This document shows, one piece after another, positions 41,701-51,826 of a DNA stretch of 64,000 nucleotides (the first letter of the stretch is position 1; every line of letters starts with the position of its first letter). A program made the position numbers and the translations under genes. The DNA comes from Sphingobacterium sp. CZ-UAM. Lineage in GTDB: Bacteria; Bacteroidota; Bacteroidia; Sphingobacteriales; Sphingobacteriaceae. The stretch spans positions 186,001-250,000 of the forward strand of contig NZ_MTCM01000004.1 in NCBI RefSeq assembly GCF_002000245.1, written 5' to 3'. Under the pieces are notes generated by a model. It did no database searches and was not told where the DNA came from. It saw nothing but the letters and a program-made list of their open reading frames with translations.

Positions 41701-42138
41701 ATGGAAAATATATTTTATGAGGGGCAGGTCATCTGGGCGCAAATAGATGCCAATAGGCATATGCGACATTCTGCCTATGCGGATATCTGCGCACAGGCCC
41801 GGAGCAATATGTTGAATAAAATGGGATTTTCTTTGGACAAGTTCGCCCAGTTTCAGATCGGACCGATCTTATTTCGGGAGGAACTGATCTACAGCAAGGA
41901 AGTGCATTTGGATGAATATGTTCAGGTAAAAGTAGAATTGACCAAATACAATAAGAGCAATAGTCGATTTTCTTTTATCCATCAAGTTTACCGCGAAGAT
42001 GGCACCCTATGCTGTACGGTTAACGTTGACGGTGCTTGGCTGGACCTTAAACTGCGAAAATTGACCAAATTACCAGAAGAAATGGAACCCTATCTCGCCA
42101 AAGTGCCGCGCGCAGCGGGTTATGAAGAGATCGGATAA
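41701..42138 (+). CDS. Acyl-CoA thioesterase-like (4HBT hot-dog fold)
   Basis: 145 residues. VIWAQIDANRHMRHSAYADIC carries the Asp of the hot-dog thioesterase active site, followed by VEVKVELTKYNKSNSRF-like strands. It hydrolyses an acyl-CoA or acyl-ACP; the substrate is unknown. I use the ATG at 41701; an AAGGAGG occurs upstream (41676-41682), but 18 bases before the start. Confidence 0.82.
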   Translation: MENIFYEGQVIWAQIDANRHMRHSAYADICAQARSNMLNKMGFSLDKFAQFQIGPILFREELIYSKEVHLDEYVQVKVELTKYNKSNSRFSFIHQVYREDGTLCCTVNVDGAWLDLKLRKLTKLPEEMEPYLAKVPRAAGYEEIG

Positions 42139-42142
42139 AAAA

Positions 42143-42173
42143 ATCCCTCGGAATACAACATATTCCGAGGGAT
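42143..42173 (-). terminator. Bidirectional terminator between thioesterase and hsp20
   Basis: ATCCCTCGGAATA (42143-42155), loop CAACA, TATTCCGAGGGAT (42161-42173): a 13-bp perfect stem. The minus strand runs into a T tract (from the A run at 42137-42142), so it ends hsp20 transcription best. Confidence 0.9.
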
Positions 42174-42280
42174 CAAAACATAAACTAACCTAAAAACTAT
42201 CTTATTCTGAGCATCAGCCGACTAGCTGTCGGGAGCTGCTAATCCTAGGATCGATATACCCAGATATGATCCGGATAAAC

Positions 42281-42724
42281 TTATTTTACCTCGATCAAAC
42301 GCTTTGCAATGATAGCGTCTTCTTTCTTACCAACCGTCAAGACCAATATCCCGCCTTCATAGGCAGCTTCGATATTGCTGTAGTCAACCGTTTCGGGTAA
42401 GGTAAATGATCTTGAAAATGAACTATAGTTGAACTCCTTCTTGCTATAAAGCTTTTCTTCACTTACTTGCTCTTCTTTTTTCTCAGCTGAAATCGTAATC
42501 AGATTTTTATCCACATTGATTTTAAAATCTGATTTATCCAATCCCGGAGCAGCCATCTCGATCTTAAATGATTTTTCGGACTCCGAAATATTTACTGCTG
42601 GAACACGTGAGACCAAACGGTCTGAAATAAAATTATCGTTAAATAAATTGTCAAATACAGTATTTACAAATGGATTTACTGCGTCTGTGTTCAAACTTTT
42701 TGTAGGGAATTTAATTAATGCCAT
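42281..42724 (-). CDS. Hsp20/alpha-crystallin small heat-shock protein
   Basis: 147 residues with the alpha-crystallin domain (PAVNISESEKSFKIEMAAPGLDKSDFKINVDKNLITIS ... YEGGILVLTVGKKE). It holds unfolding proteins in a refoldable state. A strong AGGAGG ribosome site (minus strand, 42732-42737) lies 7 bases before the ATG, unusual for this phylum, which usually lacks strong Shine-Dalgarno sites, and suggests high expression. Confidence 0.93.
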   Translation of the reverse strand: MALIKFPTKSLNTDAVNPFVNTVFDNLFNDNFISDRLVSRVPAVNISESEKSFKIEMAAPGLDKSDFKINVDKNLITISAEKKEEQVSEEKLYSKKEFNYSSFSRSFTLPETVDYSNIEAAYEGGILVLTVGKKEDAIIAKRLIEVK

Positions 42725-43017
42725 TTTTTGTCCTCCTAATTTTTTTATTTTTTGTTAAGCTTTATTTTCTAACTCTTTTGTAGGGGATATTCAATTCACG
42801 TACCAACCGCAAAACAAAGACAAAATGACATTTTTAATTAACACGAAGCGCCATTTTGACACTAACGCATTAAAATAGCCGACAAAAAGAGCTTGCATTA
42901 TCATTGTATTGCTTTACGCATCCCACACCTGATATAGCATTAACGTAGCAGCAGCCAAACAGTTTTTAAGACGGATTTAATTTGACAAAACATTAACCAT
43001 GAAACTCTACTTTTCAA
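42725..43017. other. 293-base gap upstream of hsp20
   Basis: AT-rich, with no ORF that looks real. It holds the hsp20 ribosome site at 42732-42737 and presumably the heat-responsive promoter, which I could not pinpoint. Confidence 0.5.
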
Positions 43018-43746
43018 CTACAGTCTTTCTTTTTCTGGTTTCTCTTTTTCTTCCAGTGCATTAATCAGCAAAGACTTAACAGCATCATAGATATAATCTT
43101 TTGCCTCCGCATAGGAAACATCATAGATCCGTGATACCAATGCATCATATTGAGGAAAAGGGGAAAATAATTTAGCGTAATAGGCATCCAGCTGCGCATG
43201 AGTGGGCAATTCAAAAGCCAGCCGAAGCTGAAATCGCCGAATAATTGCTGTATCCAATATCTCGGGATGGTTGGTTGCCGCAATTAATACAGCTTCGTTG
43301 GGAAAATAATCGATCAGTTGGATAACCGTGTTCACCAAGCGACGCATCTCACCTACATCTTTTTCTTCACTGATCCGCGCTTTTCCGATCTGGTCAAATT
43401 CGTCCAGAAAAAGCACTGCTTTTTCACGTCCGGCCTTGTCAAAGACCTGTTTGATATGCTGTGAGGTCTCCCCAATCCGGGACGAGATCAGGTTACTTAG
43501 ATTCAACACATAGATAGGTTTGTCGAGAGCCGTCGCCAGCGCCTTTGCGGTCGTTGTTTTTCCGCAACCCGAATAACCGTGCAAGAGAATCTTGTTGCTG
43601 ACAGGCAGACCATATTGTGAGAGCTCTCGGATATAGCGATGTTCCTTTATCAATTGTTGCAGTTTCTGCCTGCTATCTTCCGCTAAAAAAACATCTTCTA
43701 ATGCTATCTTTTCCTTATCAGCTATAACTAGATCGTAAATATTCAT
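43018..43746 (-). CDS. AAA-family ATPase (SpoVK/Ycf46-like)
   Basis: 242 residues. Walker A GYSGCGKTTTAKALA near 53-67, Walker B VLFLDEFDQI near 110, sensor AATNHPEILDTAIIRRF. The start is the ATG at 43746; the upstream TTG is less likely. A single AAA domain without a clear substrate domain; such proteins often work with a neighbouring gene, but the neighbours here (hsp20, FolB) do not suggest one. Confidence 0.8.
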   Translation of the reverse strand: MNIYDLVIADKEKIALEDVFLAEDSRQKLQQLIKEHRYIRELSQYGLPVSNKILLHGYSGCGKTTTAKALATALDKPIYVLNLSNLISSRIGETSQHIKQVFDKAGREKAVLFLDEFDQIGKARISEEKDVGEMRRLVNTVIQLIDYFPNEAVLIAATNHPEILDTAIIRRFQLRLAFELPTHAQLDAYYAKLFSPFPQYDALVSRIYDVSYAEAKDYIYDAVKSLLINALEEKEKPEKERL

Positions 43747-43900
43747 AGATTCATTCAAATACTAAAAATGGTTATAAATTTTTGTAAACCATAAACTCAC
43801 ACTTTACACTGTATTCAGCTAATCTTAGCAGCCATATTGTAATGTAAATCTAACATTTAAGAGCAGGTCCTTGCTGCCAAAAAAATCTCATTATTGAATA

Positions 43901-44266
43901 CTATATACTATATTTCAAGCCAACCTGTGAACAGGAAAGGTCTCCACCGAACGGAGGATTTGATTTGCGAATAACAACTTCGATCATTTCGGCATGCGGT
44001 ACCCCTAGCCGAATCTGTTCCAATATTTCCGCCGCTGCAGATTCCAGTAGTTTCCGTTTGGGCTGCATCACCCGGGCAGTGATCTGGTACAGTTCTTCAT
44101 AATTTAACGTATTACGCAAATCTTCGGTTTCGGTATTATGAAAGGGGAAAGAGACATCAATAGACACAAAAAATTCATTTCCGAGAATCTGCTCCTCCTC
44201 GTAATATCCAATTGGCGCATAAAACCGCGCTTCTTTCAGTGAGACTGTCTGTAAAATGGTTGCCAT
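43901..44266 (-). CDS. folB: Dihydroneopterin aldolase FolB
   Basis: 121 residues. FYAPIGYYEEEQILGNEFFVSIDV, TLNYEELYQI, KLLESAAAEI and KSNPPFGGDLSCSQVGL are FolB signatures, including the active-site Glu (YYEEE) and the KPxxP-like KSNPP. It splits dihydroneopterin in folate synthesis. The ATG at 44266 is used. Confidence 0.9.
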   Translation of the reverse strand: MATILQTVSLKEARFYAPIGYYEEEQILGNEFFVSIDVSFPFHNTETEDLRNTLNYEELYQITARVMQPKRKLLESAAAEILEQIRLGVPHAEMIEVVIRKSNPPFGGDLSCSQVGLKYSI

Positions 44267-44391
44267 GCACAAACCTAAGCAAATTGTTCCAAATCAAAAA
44301 ACCTGCGGTTTCAGCGAATTCCAGAACTTCCCACGAAAAAAAACATCCGGATCCAGAGAGACATTTAAATCGATGCTATTCTAAAAATAAA

Positions 44392-44422
44392 TTGTATATA
44401 AAGGTAAATTTTCCTAAGTTTA
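44392..44422 (+). promoter_or_regulatory. Promoter-like TTG-N20-TAAGTTTA before the DUF1080 gene
   Basis: TTG at 44392-44394 and TAAGTTTA at 44415-44422 fit the Bacteroidota promoter shape with a 20-base spacer, 21 bases before the ATG at 44444. Confidence 0.45.
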
Positions 44423-44443
44423 AATACACCAAAAACCAAACAG

Positions 44444-45172
44444 ATGAATTTTTCTTTACCTGCGGCACTAGCCATAGCACTCTTATGTAGTTCTAGTGCA
44501 GTTTATGCCCAAACAAATATGAAACCCAGCGATACAGAGTATTACAAACCTGTTCCGCCAACAGTAACATTTAACAAGGGAATCCCAAGTGATGCCATTG
44601 TTCTTTTCGACGGTAAGGACCTCAGCAAATGGAAGAGCGAAAAGGGGAAAGCAAATTGGACAGTGGCCAATAATACGCTTGAAGTAAAACCTGGCAGCGG
44701 AAATATCGAGACCACGGAGCATTTCAGTGACTTCCAACTCCATATTGAGTGGAAGAGTCCTGAGCTTATCAAAGGCGAGGGTCAAGGCAGGGGAAATAGT
44801 GGTATTTTCTTACAGGGGCTATATGAAATCCAGGTCCTGGACAACAACAACAATCCGACCTATGTAAATGGTGGCGCAGGAAGTCTTTATAAACAACGTC
44901 CACCGCTAGCCCAGGTCATTGCAACGGACAAATGGCATGTATATGATATCATTTACAAAGCTCCCCAGTTTAACAAAGACAGCCTGCTGATCAGCAAAGG
45001 TACGGTCACGGTACTTCACAATGGCGTCGTGGTCCAGAACAACACACAGATTGATGGTACGACAGAGTATATCGGACTTCCGAAACAAGTGGCTCATGGC
45101 CCTGGCCCCATTATCCTGCAAGATCATGGTGATCTGGTCCAATTCAGAAATATCTGGCTCCGCAAACTATAG
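44444..45172 (+). CDS. Secreted DUF1080 (3-keto-disaccharide hydrolase) domain protein
   Basis: 242 residues with a signal peptide (cut near 22, after VYAQ). VLFDGKDLSKWKSEKGKANWTV, EWKSPELIKGEGQGRGNSGIFLQGLYEIQVLD and HGPGPIILQDHGDLVQFRNIWL are the DUF1080 motif set. The domain has a jelly-roll glycan-binding or 3-keto-glycoside hydrolase role. A hairpin follows. Confidence 0.9.
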   Translation: MNFSLPAALAIALLCSSSAVYAQTNMKPSDTEYYKPVPPTVTFNKGIPSDAIVLFDGKDLSKWKSEKGKANWTVANNTLEVKPGSGNIETTEHFSDFQLHIEWKSPELIKGEGQGRGNSGIFLQGLYEIQVLDNNNNPTYVNGGAGSLYKQRPPLAQVIATDKWHVYDIIYKAPQFNKDSLLISKGTVTVLHNGVVVQNNTQIDGTTEYIGLPKQVAHGPGPIILQDHGDLVQFRNIWLRKL

Positions 45173-45218
45173 GGCCTGACAGCAATTTCAGTTAGGCAAG
45201 CAACAATTCTGTACTAGG

Positions 45219-45255
45219 TTTTATAGGGCTATTTTTCTAATTTAGCCCTATAAAA
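45219..45255 (+). terminator. Terminator after DUF1080 gene
   Basis: TTTTATAGGGCTA (45219-45231) pairs with TAGCCCTATAAAA (45243-45255), 13 bp, 11-base loop. A second inverted repeat, ATCATAGG (45272-45279)/CCTATGAT (45289-45296), follows and may be part of the next gene's control region. Confidence 0.75.
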
Positions 45256-45328
45256 TTTAGAAGCCACCCCCATCATAGGGACAAAACGCCTATGATTGGC
45301 TCAGCATCATTAAAAATAAATTATTCTA

Positions 45329-47509
45329 ATGAAAAGAATTGCGCTATTCTTCTTGTTGGCAAGTGCCTTAACCAGCCACGCCCAACGAAACCTTAATTTG
45401 GAAGAAACGGTATTCGGACCGCGCACCTATGCGCCCACATCGATTACAGCTGCTTCCTGGATCCCAAAATCAAACAGCCTCGCCTATCTCGATAAATCCT
45501 ATCAAAACCTGCTCTCCAAAAGTGCTGCAAACAACTGGACGGAGACTACCTTGTTATCCAAGACAGCACTAGAAGCTGCTTTAAAAACCGCTATGCCGAA
45601 TGAAACGTTCAGTTTACGTATGTTCCCTTACGACTACAAATGGCATGATGGCAATTCGCTCTTACTTCAGGTAGATGGAAAGGACAAGACATATACGGTT
45701 GTTTATAACCTCAAATCCAAAAGTATTGAAAGTTTTATCGGCAACGATAGTCGGGGTGCCAACCGTGAACTGACCACAGACCTTTCTAAAATTGCCTATC
45801 TGATGGACAATAACATTTCCATCGTGGACAAAAACGGCAAAGTAACAGTAGTAACAAACGACAGCGACAAAGGTATCGTCAATGGTAGTGATTATACACA
45901 CCGCCAGGAATTTGGCATAAAAAAAGGTATGTGGTGGAATGCTCAGAATGACAAGTTGCTCTACTACCGCAAAAATGAAACCATGGTCGCCAACTATCCT
46001 CTCCCCCAATGGAGTCCTAAAGTTGCCGAAATCAAATGGATAAAATACCCCATGACAGGGCAAAAATCGGAGGAGGTAACACTGGTTGTCTACAACAGTA
46101 CAACAGGACAAAAAGTAACCTTACAGACCGGAGATCATAGCGAACAATACCTGACCAGCGTAACCTGGGATCCTTCAGGCAAATTCATTTACGTAGGTGT
46201 TCTCAACCGCGGTCAAAATGACCTCAAGTTCAATAAATACAATGCTGAAACCGGAGCGCTGGTTAAAACATTATTTGAGGAAAGCGCAACAACTTGGGTA
46301 GAGCCGGAAAATCCGCTAACCTTTTTACCAAACGCTCCAGATCAGTTTCTTTACCAATCCGACAAAGAGGGCTACAACCAACTTTACCTGTACAATACGG
46401 AAGGAAAGCTGATCAAAAAATTAGGCTTCAAGGATATTGTATTGGAAAACCTATTGGATTTCTCGGCAGATGGAAACAACATAAGTTATATCGGTGTCAC
46501 CAATAATGGTATGGACCGTCAATTATTTCAAGTAAATCTTAAATCCGGAAAAACAGTACAACTAACTAATGAATCGGGTATACACCAAGCTTCTTTGAGT
46601 ACGGATGGCAAGTATATCTATGATCAATATAGCGACCTGAAGACTCCAAACATGATCCAGATCAAGGAGGTCAAATCAGGTAAGGGAACTGTCCTGGTCA
46701 AAGCGGACAATCCATTCAGCGGAAAAATTAATAATCCAAAAATAGAATTCGTCCAACTGACTTCGGCTGACGGTAAATATCCGCTGACCGGCCGTATCAT
46801 CTATCCAAATGATTTTGACCCCGCTAAGAAATATCCGGTCATGTATTATCTGTATGGCGGTTCTCATTCCCAATTGGTTTCCAACAAATGGCTGGGTGGA
46901 GCAGGTTACTTTGATCTCTATATGGCCCAACAGGGATATATCGTCTTTACAATGGACAATCGCGGCACCAATTACCGAGGTCGTGATTTTTATACGGCTA
47001 CTCACCGTAATCTTGGCCAAAATGAAATGGCAGATCAGCTTAAAGGAATTGAATTCTTAAAATCAAAACCCTTTGTCGACCAGCAACGCATGGGCATCTT
47101 TGGCTGGAGCTTCGGTGGATTTATGACGACTTCATTTATGCTGCATCATAATGATATTTTTAAAGCGGCAGTCGCTGGAGGGCCTGTAATTGACTGGAAG
47201 TTTTATGAAGTGATGTATGGCGAGCGTTACATGGACACTCCGCAGGAAAATCCTGAGGGATACAAATTAACCTCCCTGTTGAATAAAGCGGATCAGCTAA
47301 AAGGACGCCTGTTGATCATCCATGGCGCACAAGATCCAGTGGTCGTGCAGCAAAACAGCATGGAATTTTTGGAAGCCTGTATTAAGGCCGGGAAACAGGT
47401 CGATTATTTCCTATACCCTACCCACGAACATAATGTGATGGGCAAGGATCGCATCCATATGTATGAAAAAATTGCAGATTATTTTAATCAGCATCTAAAA
47501 AACAAATAG
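45329..47509 (+). CDS. S9 family serine peptidase (dipeptidyl-peptidase IV type)
   Basis: 726 residues with a signal peptide (cut near 19). A beta-propeller DPPIV N-terminal domain fills about 60-460, and the hydrolase domain has GWSFGGFMTT (nucleophile Ser), GAQDPVV (Asp) and THEHNV (His). It cuts dipeptides, typically X-Pro, from peptides in the periplasm. A terminator follows. Confidence 0.93.
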   Translation: MKRIALFFLLASALTSHAQRNLNLEETVFGPRTYAPTSITAASWIPKSNSLAYLDKSYQNLLSKSAANNWTETTLLSKTALEAALKTAMPNETFSLRMFPYDYKWHDGNSLLLQVDGKDKTYTVVYNLKSKSIESFIGNDSRGANRELTTDLSKIAYLMDNNISIVDKNGKVTVVTNDSDKGIVNGSDYTHRQEFGIKKGMWWNAQNDKLLYYRKNETMVANYPLPQWSPKVAEIKWIKYPMTGQKSEEVTLVVYNSTTGQKVTLQTGDHSEQYLTSVTWDPSGKFIYVGVLNRGQNDLKFNKYNAETGALVKTLFEESATTWVEPENPLTFLPNAPDQFLYQSDKEGYNQLYLYNTEGKLIKKLGFKDIVLENLLDFSADGNNISYIGVTNNGMDRQLFQVNLKSGKTVQLTNESGIHQASLSTDGKYIYDQYSDLKTPNMIQIKEVKSGKGTVLVKADNPFSGKINNPKIEFVQLTSADGKYPLTGRIIYPNDFDPAKKYPVMYYLYGGSHSQLVSNKWLGGAGYFDLYMAQQGYIVFTMDNRGTNYRGRDFYTATHRNLGQNEMADQLKGIEFLKSKPFVDQQRMGIFGWSFGGFMTTSFMLHHNDIFKAAVAGGPVIDWKFYEVMYGERYMDTPQENPEGYKLTSLLNKADQLKGRLLIIHGAQDPVVVQQNSMEFLEACIKAGKQVDYFLYPTHEHNVMGKDRIHMYEKIADYFNQHLKNK

Positions 47510-47524
47510 TTAACAGCTCATCAT

Positions 47525-47560
47525 ACAAAGGCGCCTTTCTTTTCCGATTGGCGCCTTTGT
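47525..47560. terminator. Bidirectional terminator between S9 and M28 peptidase genes
   Basis: ACAAAGGCGCC (47525-47535) pairs with GGCGCCTTTGT (47550-47560), loop 14. Convergent genes share it. Confidence 0.8.
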
Positions 47561-47609
47561 GTTAGTAAGCACAAATTGTTCAATAGCAAACCGGGCTACT
47601 GTTTCATCA

Positions 47610-49175
47610 TTAATTGCCACTAGTCCTTTTGGACTGCAAATTCGTCGGCCATTGCATTTGTTTACCGGTTTTATCCACAGGCAATACGATCTTCTCCCTG
47701 GACACCAATTCAGGCTCTTCACAAGCGAGGTAAGTCAATACCGCAACAATAATGGCATTCTGCTTGACTTCGTCGAAGACAATTTTATCGTAGGTATCCC
47801 GATTGGTATGCCAGGTTAATTTCCCATAATCCCAGGAGGTCGAGGAAAGACCAAAGGCCGGGATTCCTTTTTGGACAAAAGAAGAGTGGTCACTACCGCC
47901 TGTCCCCGGCATTCCCGGAAAGCTCGTTTGGATCTCATTACGAAATTCCTCGGGTAAATACTGCAACCAACGTCCGATATATTCATAGGCCTTTTCAAAA
48001 CCACTTCCAGCAATACGAACAATACGTCCTGTTCCATTATCCTGGTTCCATACCACCTGAATATTTTTTGCGATATCGGGATGATCTTCCACAAAAGCCG
48101 ACGAGCCGTTCAAACCCTGCTCCTCACTTCCCCAGTTGCCGACCAGGATCGTTCTTTTATTTTCGGGATAGACTTTTCGCAGGATACGAACCGCTTCCAT
48201 CATCGTAATCACCCCCGTGGCATTGTCTGTCGCACCAGAAGCCCCATCCCATGAATCTAAATGTGCTGACAGGACCACATATTCATTTGGCTTTTCTTTC
48301 CCTTTGATTTCGGCAATGCTATTATAAGTTTTCGCCGTACCCAGCTCTTTGGATTTACCCTGTAAAAGTATGCGCGGTTTAACTCCCCGTGTAGCCATGC
48401 GGTAAAGGAGACTATAGTCCTCCATCGTAATATTAAAAACAGGAATCTGCTTAGATTTCGCATCAAAAATCCGTGTAAGCCCCGGCAGTTCTGTCCAATA
48501 CGAATCGATCACACCTACAGCACCAGCGGTTTCTAATGCCAATGGTAGCGTACGCCTTGTACTTCCGGTATAGGTCATACTGAGCTCCCATTGTTTGAGC
48601 TGTTCATTTTTTAAGGCTTGGTATTTTTCATAACCTTTGGCCGAGGCAGATTCTTTCCAATTCGCATCAGAGCGACCCGAGACCGGGTTCATTCCGATTA
48701 GGACAATTTTACCTTTTACTGTCTTTAGCCAGGATTGGAAATCGAGCTGAGAACTAAACAAGGGCATTGCAACAACTTCTGCCTCCACACCTTTTTCCTT
48801 CGTCATCGGACTGAAGGCCAGCTGTGTTCCTTCGAGTGATTTAATCCGTGGGTAAGTCATCGTCGCTTGAGAGGTACCCCGCTCCCAAGAGCGCCATTCT
48901 CCATAAGGTTCATTACGTGCATCTGCTCCTAGTGCGACATACTGTCTGACCACCCAGTCGTGTGCCTGTTGCATCTGTGGGCTCCCAACCAAACGTGGAC
49001 CGATCATATCTACTAGTTCAAAGGCGTAGTTCTCAAGCTGTGAGTTTGCCTGGGCTTCCTGGACAATTGCAGCGACGACAGCATCTTTATTTTGCGCAAA
49101 AACTGCTGAGCTGCTCAATAACATACATGCCAGCCCAAAAGACTTCAAATTTCTCTGTTTAGTATATAGTTTCAT
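47610..49175 (-). CDS. Secreted M28-family aminopeptidase
   Basis: 521 residues; signal peptide to about 28. Metal ligands: SAHLDSWDGASGATDNATG (His, Asp), GSEEQGLNGS (Glu-Glu), NQDNGTG (Asp) and GGSDHSSF (His). PA-like insertion near 120-280. I start at the ATG at 49175 because it yields a signal peptide, not the longer frame to 49277. It removes N-terminal residues from peptides. Confidence 0.92.
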   Translation of the reverse strand: MKLYTKQRNLKSFGLACMLLSSSAVFAQNKDAVVAAIVQEAQANSQLENYAFELVDMIGPRLVGSPQMQQAHDWVVRQYVALGADARNEPYGEWRSWERGTSQATMTYPRIKSLEGTQLAFSPMTKEKGVEAEVVAMPLFSSQLDFQSWLKTVKGKIVLIGMNPVSGRSDANWKESASAKGYEKYQALKNEQLKQWELSMTYTGSTRRTLPLALETAGAVGVIDSYWTELPGLTRIFDAKSKQIPVFNITMEDYSLLYRMATRGVKPRILLQGKSKELGTAKTYNSIAEIKGKEKPNEYVVLSAHLDSWDGASGATDNATGVITMMEAVRILRKVYPENKRTILVGNWGSEEQGLNGSSAFVEDHPDIAKNIQVVWNQDNGTGRIVRIAGSGFEKAYEYIGRWLQYLPEEFRNEIQTSFPGMPGTGGSDHSSFVQKGIPAFGLSSTSWDYGKLTWHTNRDTYDKIVFDEVKQNAIIVAVLTYLACEEPELVSREKIVLPVDKTGKQMQWPTNLQSKRTSGN

Positions 49176-49323
49176 TTGTGATTTAATTCGTTCTTCTTCC
49201 TGTAGGTTCTGCAGGATTTGTTTTCCGAAAATTACTAATTTTAATTCAAAAAACATATTCAAAAAAAATAGGGGCATCCAAAGATACCCCTATAACAACA
49301 TTAGTATATGGTTGGTTGATTAT

Positions 49324-51012
49324 CTACACAGCTTCTACTTTGGATTTTTCGTAGCTCTCCTGATGTACAGAAGCTACTGCTCTTCCAGATGGATCATTCA
49401 GGTTCTGGAAAGAAGCATCCCAAGCAAGGGCTTCTGGTGTACTGCAAGCAACAGATTTCACGGAAGGAACGGTCTGTGCAGCGGCGGCAGAAGGAAAATG
49501 TGATTCAAAGATTGTACGATATAAGAACTCCTCTTTATTTTTTGGCGTGTTGATAGGAAAACGTTCGGCAGCGGCTGCAAATTCCTGATCTGAAACCTTA
49601 CTTTCAGCCTGCTCCTTTAAAGTATCTATCCAGCTATAGCCAACGCCATCTGAAAACTGTTCTTTTTGGCGCCAGGCAATGCTTTCGGGAAGATAATCTT
49701 CGAATGCTTTACGCACCACCCATTTCTCCATCCGCCCATCACGGATCATCTTGTCCGATGGATTGATGCGCATAGCAATATCCATAAATTCTTTATCCAA
49801 GAAAGGCACTCTTCCTTCAACACCCCAGGCTGCCAGTGATTTATTGGCCCGCAAGCAGTCGTAGAGGTATAGTTTTTTCAGCTTACGCACGGTCTCTTCG
49901 TGAAACTCCTGTGCATTGGGTGCTTTGTGGAAATACAGATAGCCACCGAAAAGCTCATCAGAGCCTTCACCGGATAACACCATTTTAATACCCATTGACT
50001 TGATGACACGTGCCAATAAGTACATTGGTGTTGACGCACGCACAGTTGTGACATCATAGGTTTCGAGGTGATAGATCACGTCGCGGATCGCGTCCAGACC
50101 TTCCTGTATCGTAAAGTTGATTTCATGATGGATCGTCCCGATATGATCCGCAGCCTTTTGTGCCGCGATCAAATCCGGAGCACCTTTCAATCCCACTGCA
50201 AAAGAATGCAATTGTGGATACCAGGCATCTTCTTTATCGTCGGTTTCGATACGTTTGGATGCAAATTTTTTCGTTACCGCTGCAATCACCGAAGAGTCAA
50301 GCCCACCTGAAAGCAATACACCATAGGGTACATCTGACATTAATTGACGATGCACCGCGTCTTCCAAGGCTTTACGCAGCACAGCAATATCAGTCGCGTT
50401 ATCTTTCACAGCTTCATAGCTTTCCCAATCGCGTTGGTACCAGCGTTGTGGTGTGGTACCTTCCTTACTATATAAATAATGTCCTGGAGGAAATTGCTCT
50501 ATCGTCTCACAGAAGCCTTCCAGAGACTTTAATTCAGAAGCGACAAACAGTTGTCCCTGCTTATCCTTTCCGTAATACAGGGGAATAATCCCCATGTGGT
50601 CACGTGCAACAAAAAATGAATCATCACGGGAATCATATAACGCAAAACCGAAGATACCGTTCAACTCATCTACAAACGATGGGCCCTTGGCTAAATACAA
50701 TGCTAATACAACCTCCGAATCACTCTGTGTTGCGAACTCATAATCAGGAAGGCTATTCCTTAATTCATGGTGGTTATAGATTTCGCCATTTACAGCCAAT
50801 ACAACTTTGCCATCCGGACTGTACAAAGGTTGACTACCTGATTTCGGATCAACAATAGCTAGTCGCTCGTGGGCCAATAAAGCTTTTTCGCCCGTAAAGA
50901 TGCCAGACCAATCTGGACCACGGTGACGAATACGTTTTGACATTTCCAATACTTGGGATCTCAATGAGTCTGCAGGTTGCTTCAATTCAAAAGCGCCAAT
51001 AATTCCACACAT
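49324..51012 (-). CDS. asnB: Asparagine synthetase B (glutamine-hydrolysing)
   Basis: 562 residues. The mature N-terminal Cys2 (MCGIIGAFE) is the glutaminase nucleophile; RHRGPDWSG, NGEIYNHHELR; the synthetase P-loop LLSGGLDSSVIAAV near 233-246; LSGEGSDELFGGYLYFH. It makes asparagine from aspartate, glutamine and ATP. A Crp/Fnr gene lies divergently at 51251, behind a 238-base AT-rich gap. Confidence 0.96.
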   Translation of the reverse strand: MCGIIGAFELKQPADSLRSQVLEMSKRIRHRGPDWSGIFTGEKALLAHERLAIVDPKSGSQPLYSPDGKVVLAVNGEIYNHHELRNSLPDYEFATQSDSEVVLALYLAKGPSFVDELNGIFGFALYDSRDDSFFVARDHMGIIPLYYGKDKQGQLFVASELKSLEGFCETIEQFPPGHYLYSKEGTTPQRWYQRDWESYEAVKDNATDIAVLRKALEDAVHRQLMSDVPYGVLLSGGLDSSVIAAVTKKFASKRIETDDKEDAWYPQLHSFAVGLKGAPDLIAAQKAADHIGTIHHEINFTIQEGLDAIRDVIYHLETYDVTTVRASTPMYLLARVIKSMGIKMVLSGEGSDELFGGYLYFHKAPNAQEFHEETVRKLKKLYLYDCLRANKSLAAWGVEGRVPFLDKEFMDIAMRINPSDKMIRDGRMEKWVVRKAFEDYLPESIAWRQKEQFSDGVGYSWIDTLKEQAESKVSDQEFAAAAERFPINTPKNKEEFLYRTIFESHFPSAAAAQTVPSVKSVACSTPEALAWDASFQNLNDPSGRAVASVHQESYEKSKVEAV

Positions 51013-51210
51013 ATTATGAAAATTTTAAATTTTTCGTTTTTACATTATGTTCTTGACACAAAGTAAAACAATTAAAAACTAAATTCATAATAATTTTTAA
51101 TTTTTATTGAGTTTTTATTAAAAAATACAAATCAAACAAATAAAATTAACAACAAAACCCTCATTTGTTTACAATAATCACACAATAGATTAACAACACA
51201 ATTCAAGATT

Positions 51211-51218
51211 TATCTTTA
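51211..51218 (+). promoter_or_regulatory. Candidate promoter of the second Crp/Fnr gene
   Basis: TATCTTTA with TTA 18 bases upstream (51190-51192) resembles TTG-N19-TAnnTTTG, with the ATG at 51251 33 bases downstream. The whole asnB-crp gap (51013-51250) is very AT-rich. Confidence 0.35.
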
Positions 51219-51250
51219 AATTCACTGTGTAATCAAATAAACCAAGGACA

Positions 51251-51826
51251 ATGGATTTAATAGGAACTTTTTATCAGGGCCTTGCTATCACAGCAGACGA
51301 ACTGAATTCCATAAAAGAGAAACATCAAGCCATTACAATCAAAAAAGGTGATTTTATACTAAGCAAAGGGCAAGTATCCAATGCTTATTATTTAATAGAA
51401 TATGGACTTACCCGTTCTTTTTTGCACGACTATGAAGGCAATGAAGTTACGATCGGTTTTTGCAGTGATCATGATGTGGTGATCGAGGTAGCATCTTTTT
51501 TCCAGCGCAGCCCTACAGTTGAAAATATTCAGGCACTTACCGATACAAAGCTTTGGAAAATACGATTTGAAGATCATCAGGAATTGTTTCACCGCATCCC
51601 AGAATTTAGGGAATGGGGGCGTTCATGGATGGCGCAGGAACTAGTGCACAGTAAAAATAGAGCAATTGCCATGATCACCGAACCAGCAACCAGTCGATAC
51701 CTGCGTCTGATTAAAGAAAAACCTATTCTAATCCAGCAGGCTCCCTTAAAACATATTGCCTCTTATCTTGGTATCACGGACACCTCATTGAGCCGTATCC
51801 GCAAAGAGATTGTACACGGGAATTAA
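51251..51826 (+). CDS. Crp/Fnr family transcriptional regulator (second)
   Basis: 191 residues: cNMP-binding-like barrel (ITIKKGDFILSKGQVSNAYYLIEYGLTRSF) and C-terminal HTH APLKHIASYLGITDTSLSRIRKEI. It shares its domain layout and short size with the regulator at 36381. Divergent from asnB, which it may control. No cysteines for an Fe-S cluster at the N-terminus. Confidence 0.86.
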   Translation: MDLIGTFYQGLAITADELNSIKEKHQAITIKKGDFILSKGQVSNAYYLIEYGLTRSFLHDYEGNEVTIGFCSDHDVVIEVASFFQRSPTVENIQALTDTKLWKIRFEDHQELFHRIPEFREWGRSWMAQELVHSKNRAIAMITEPATSRYLRLIKEKPILIQQAPLKHIASYLGITDTSLSRIRKEIVHGN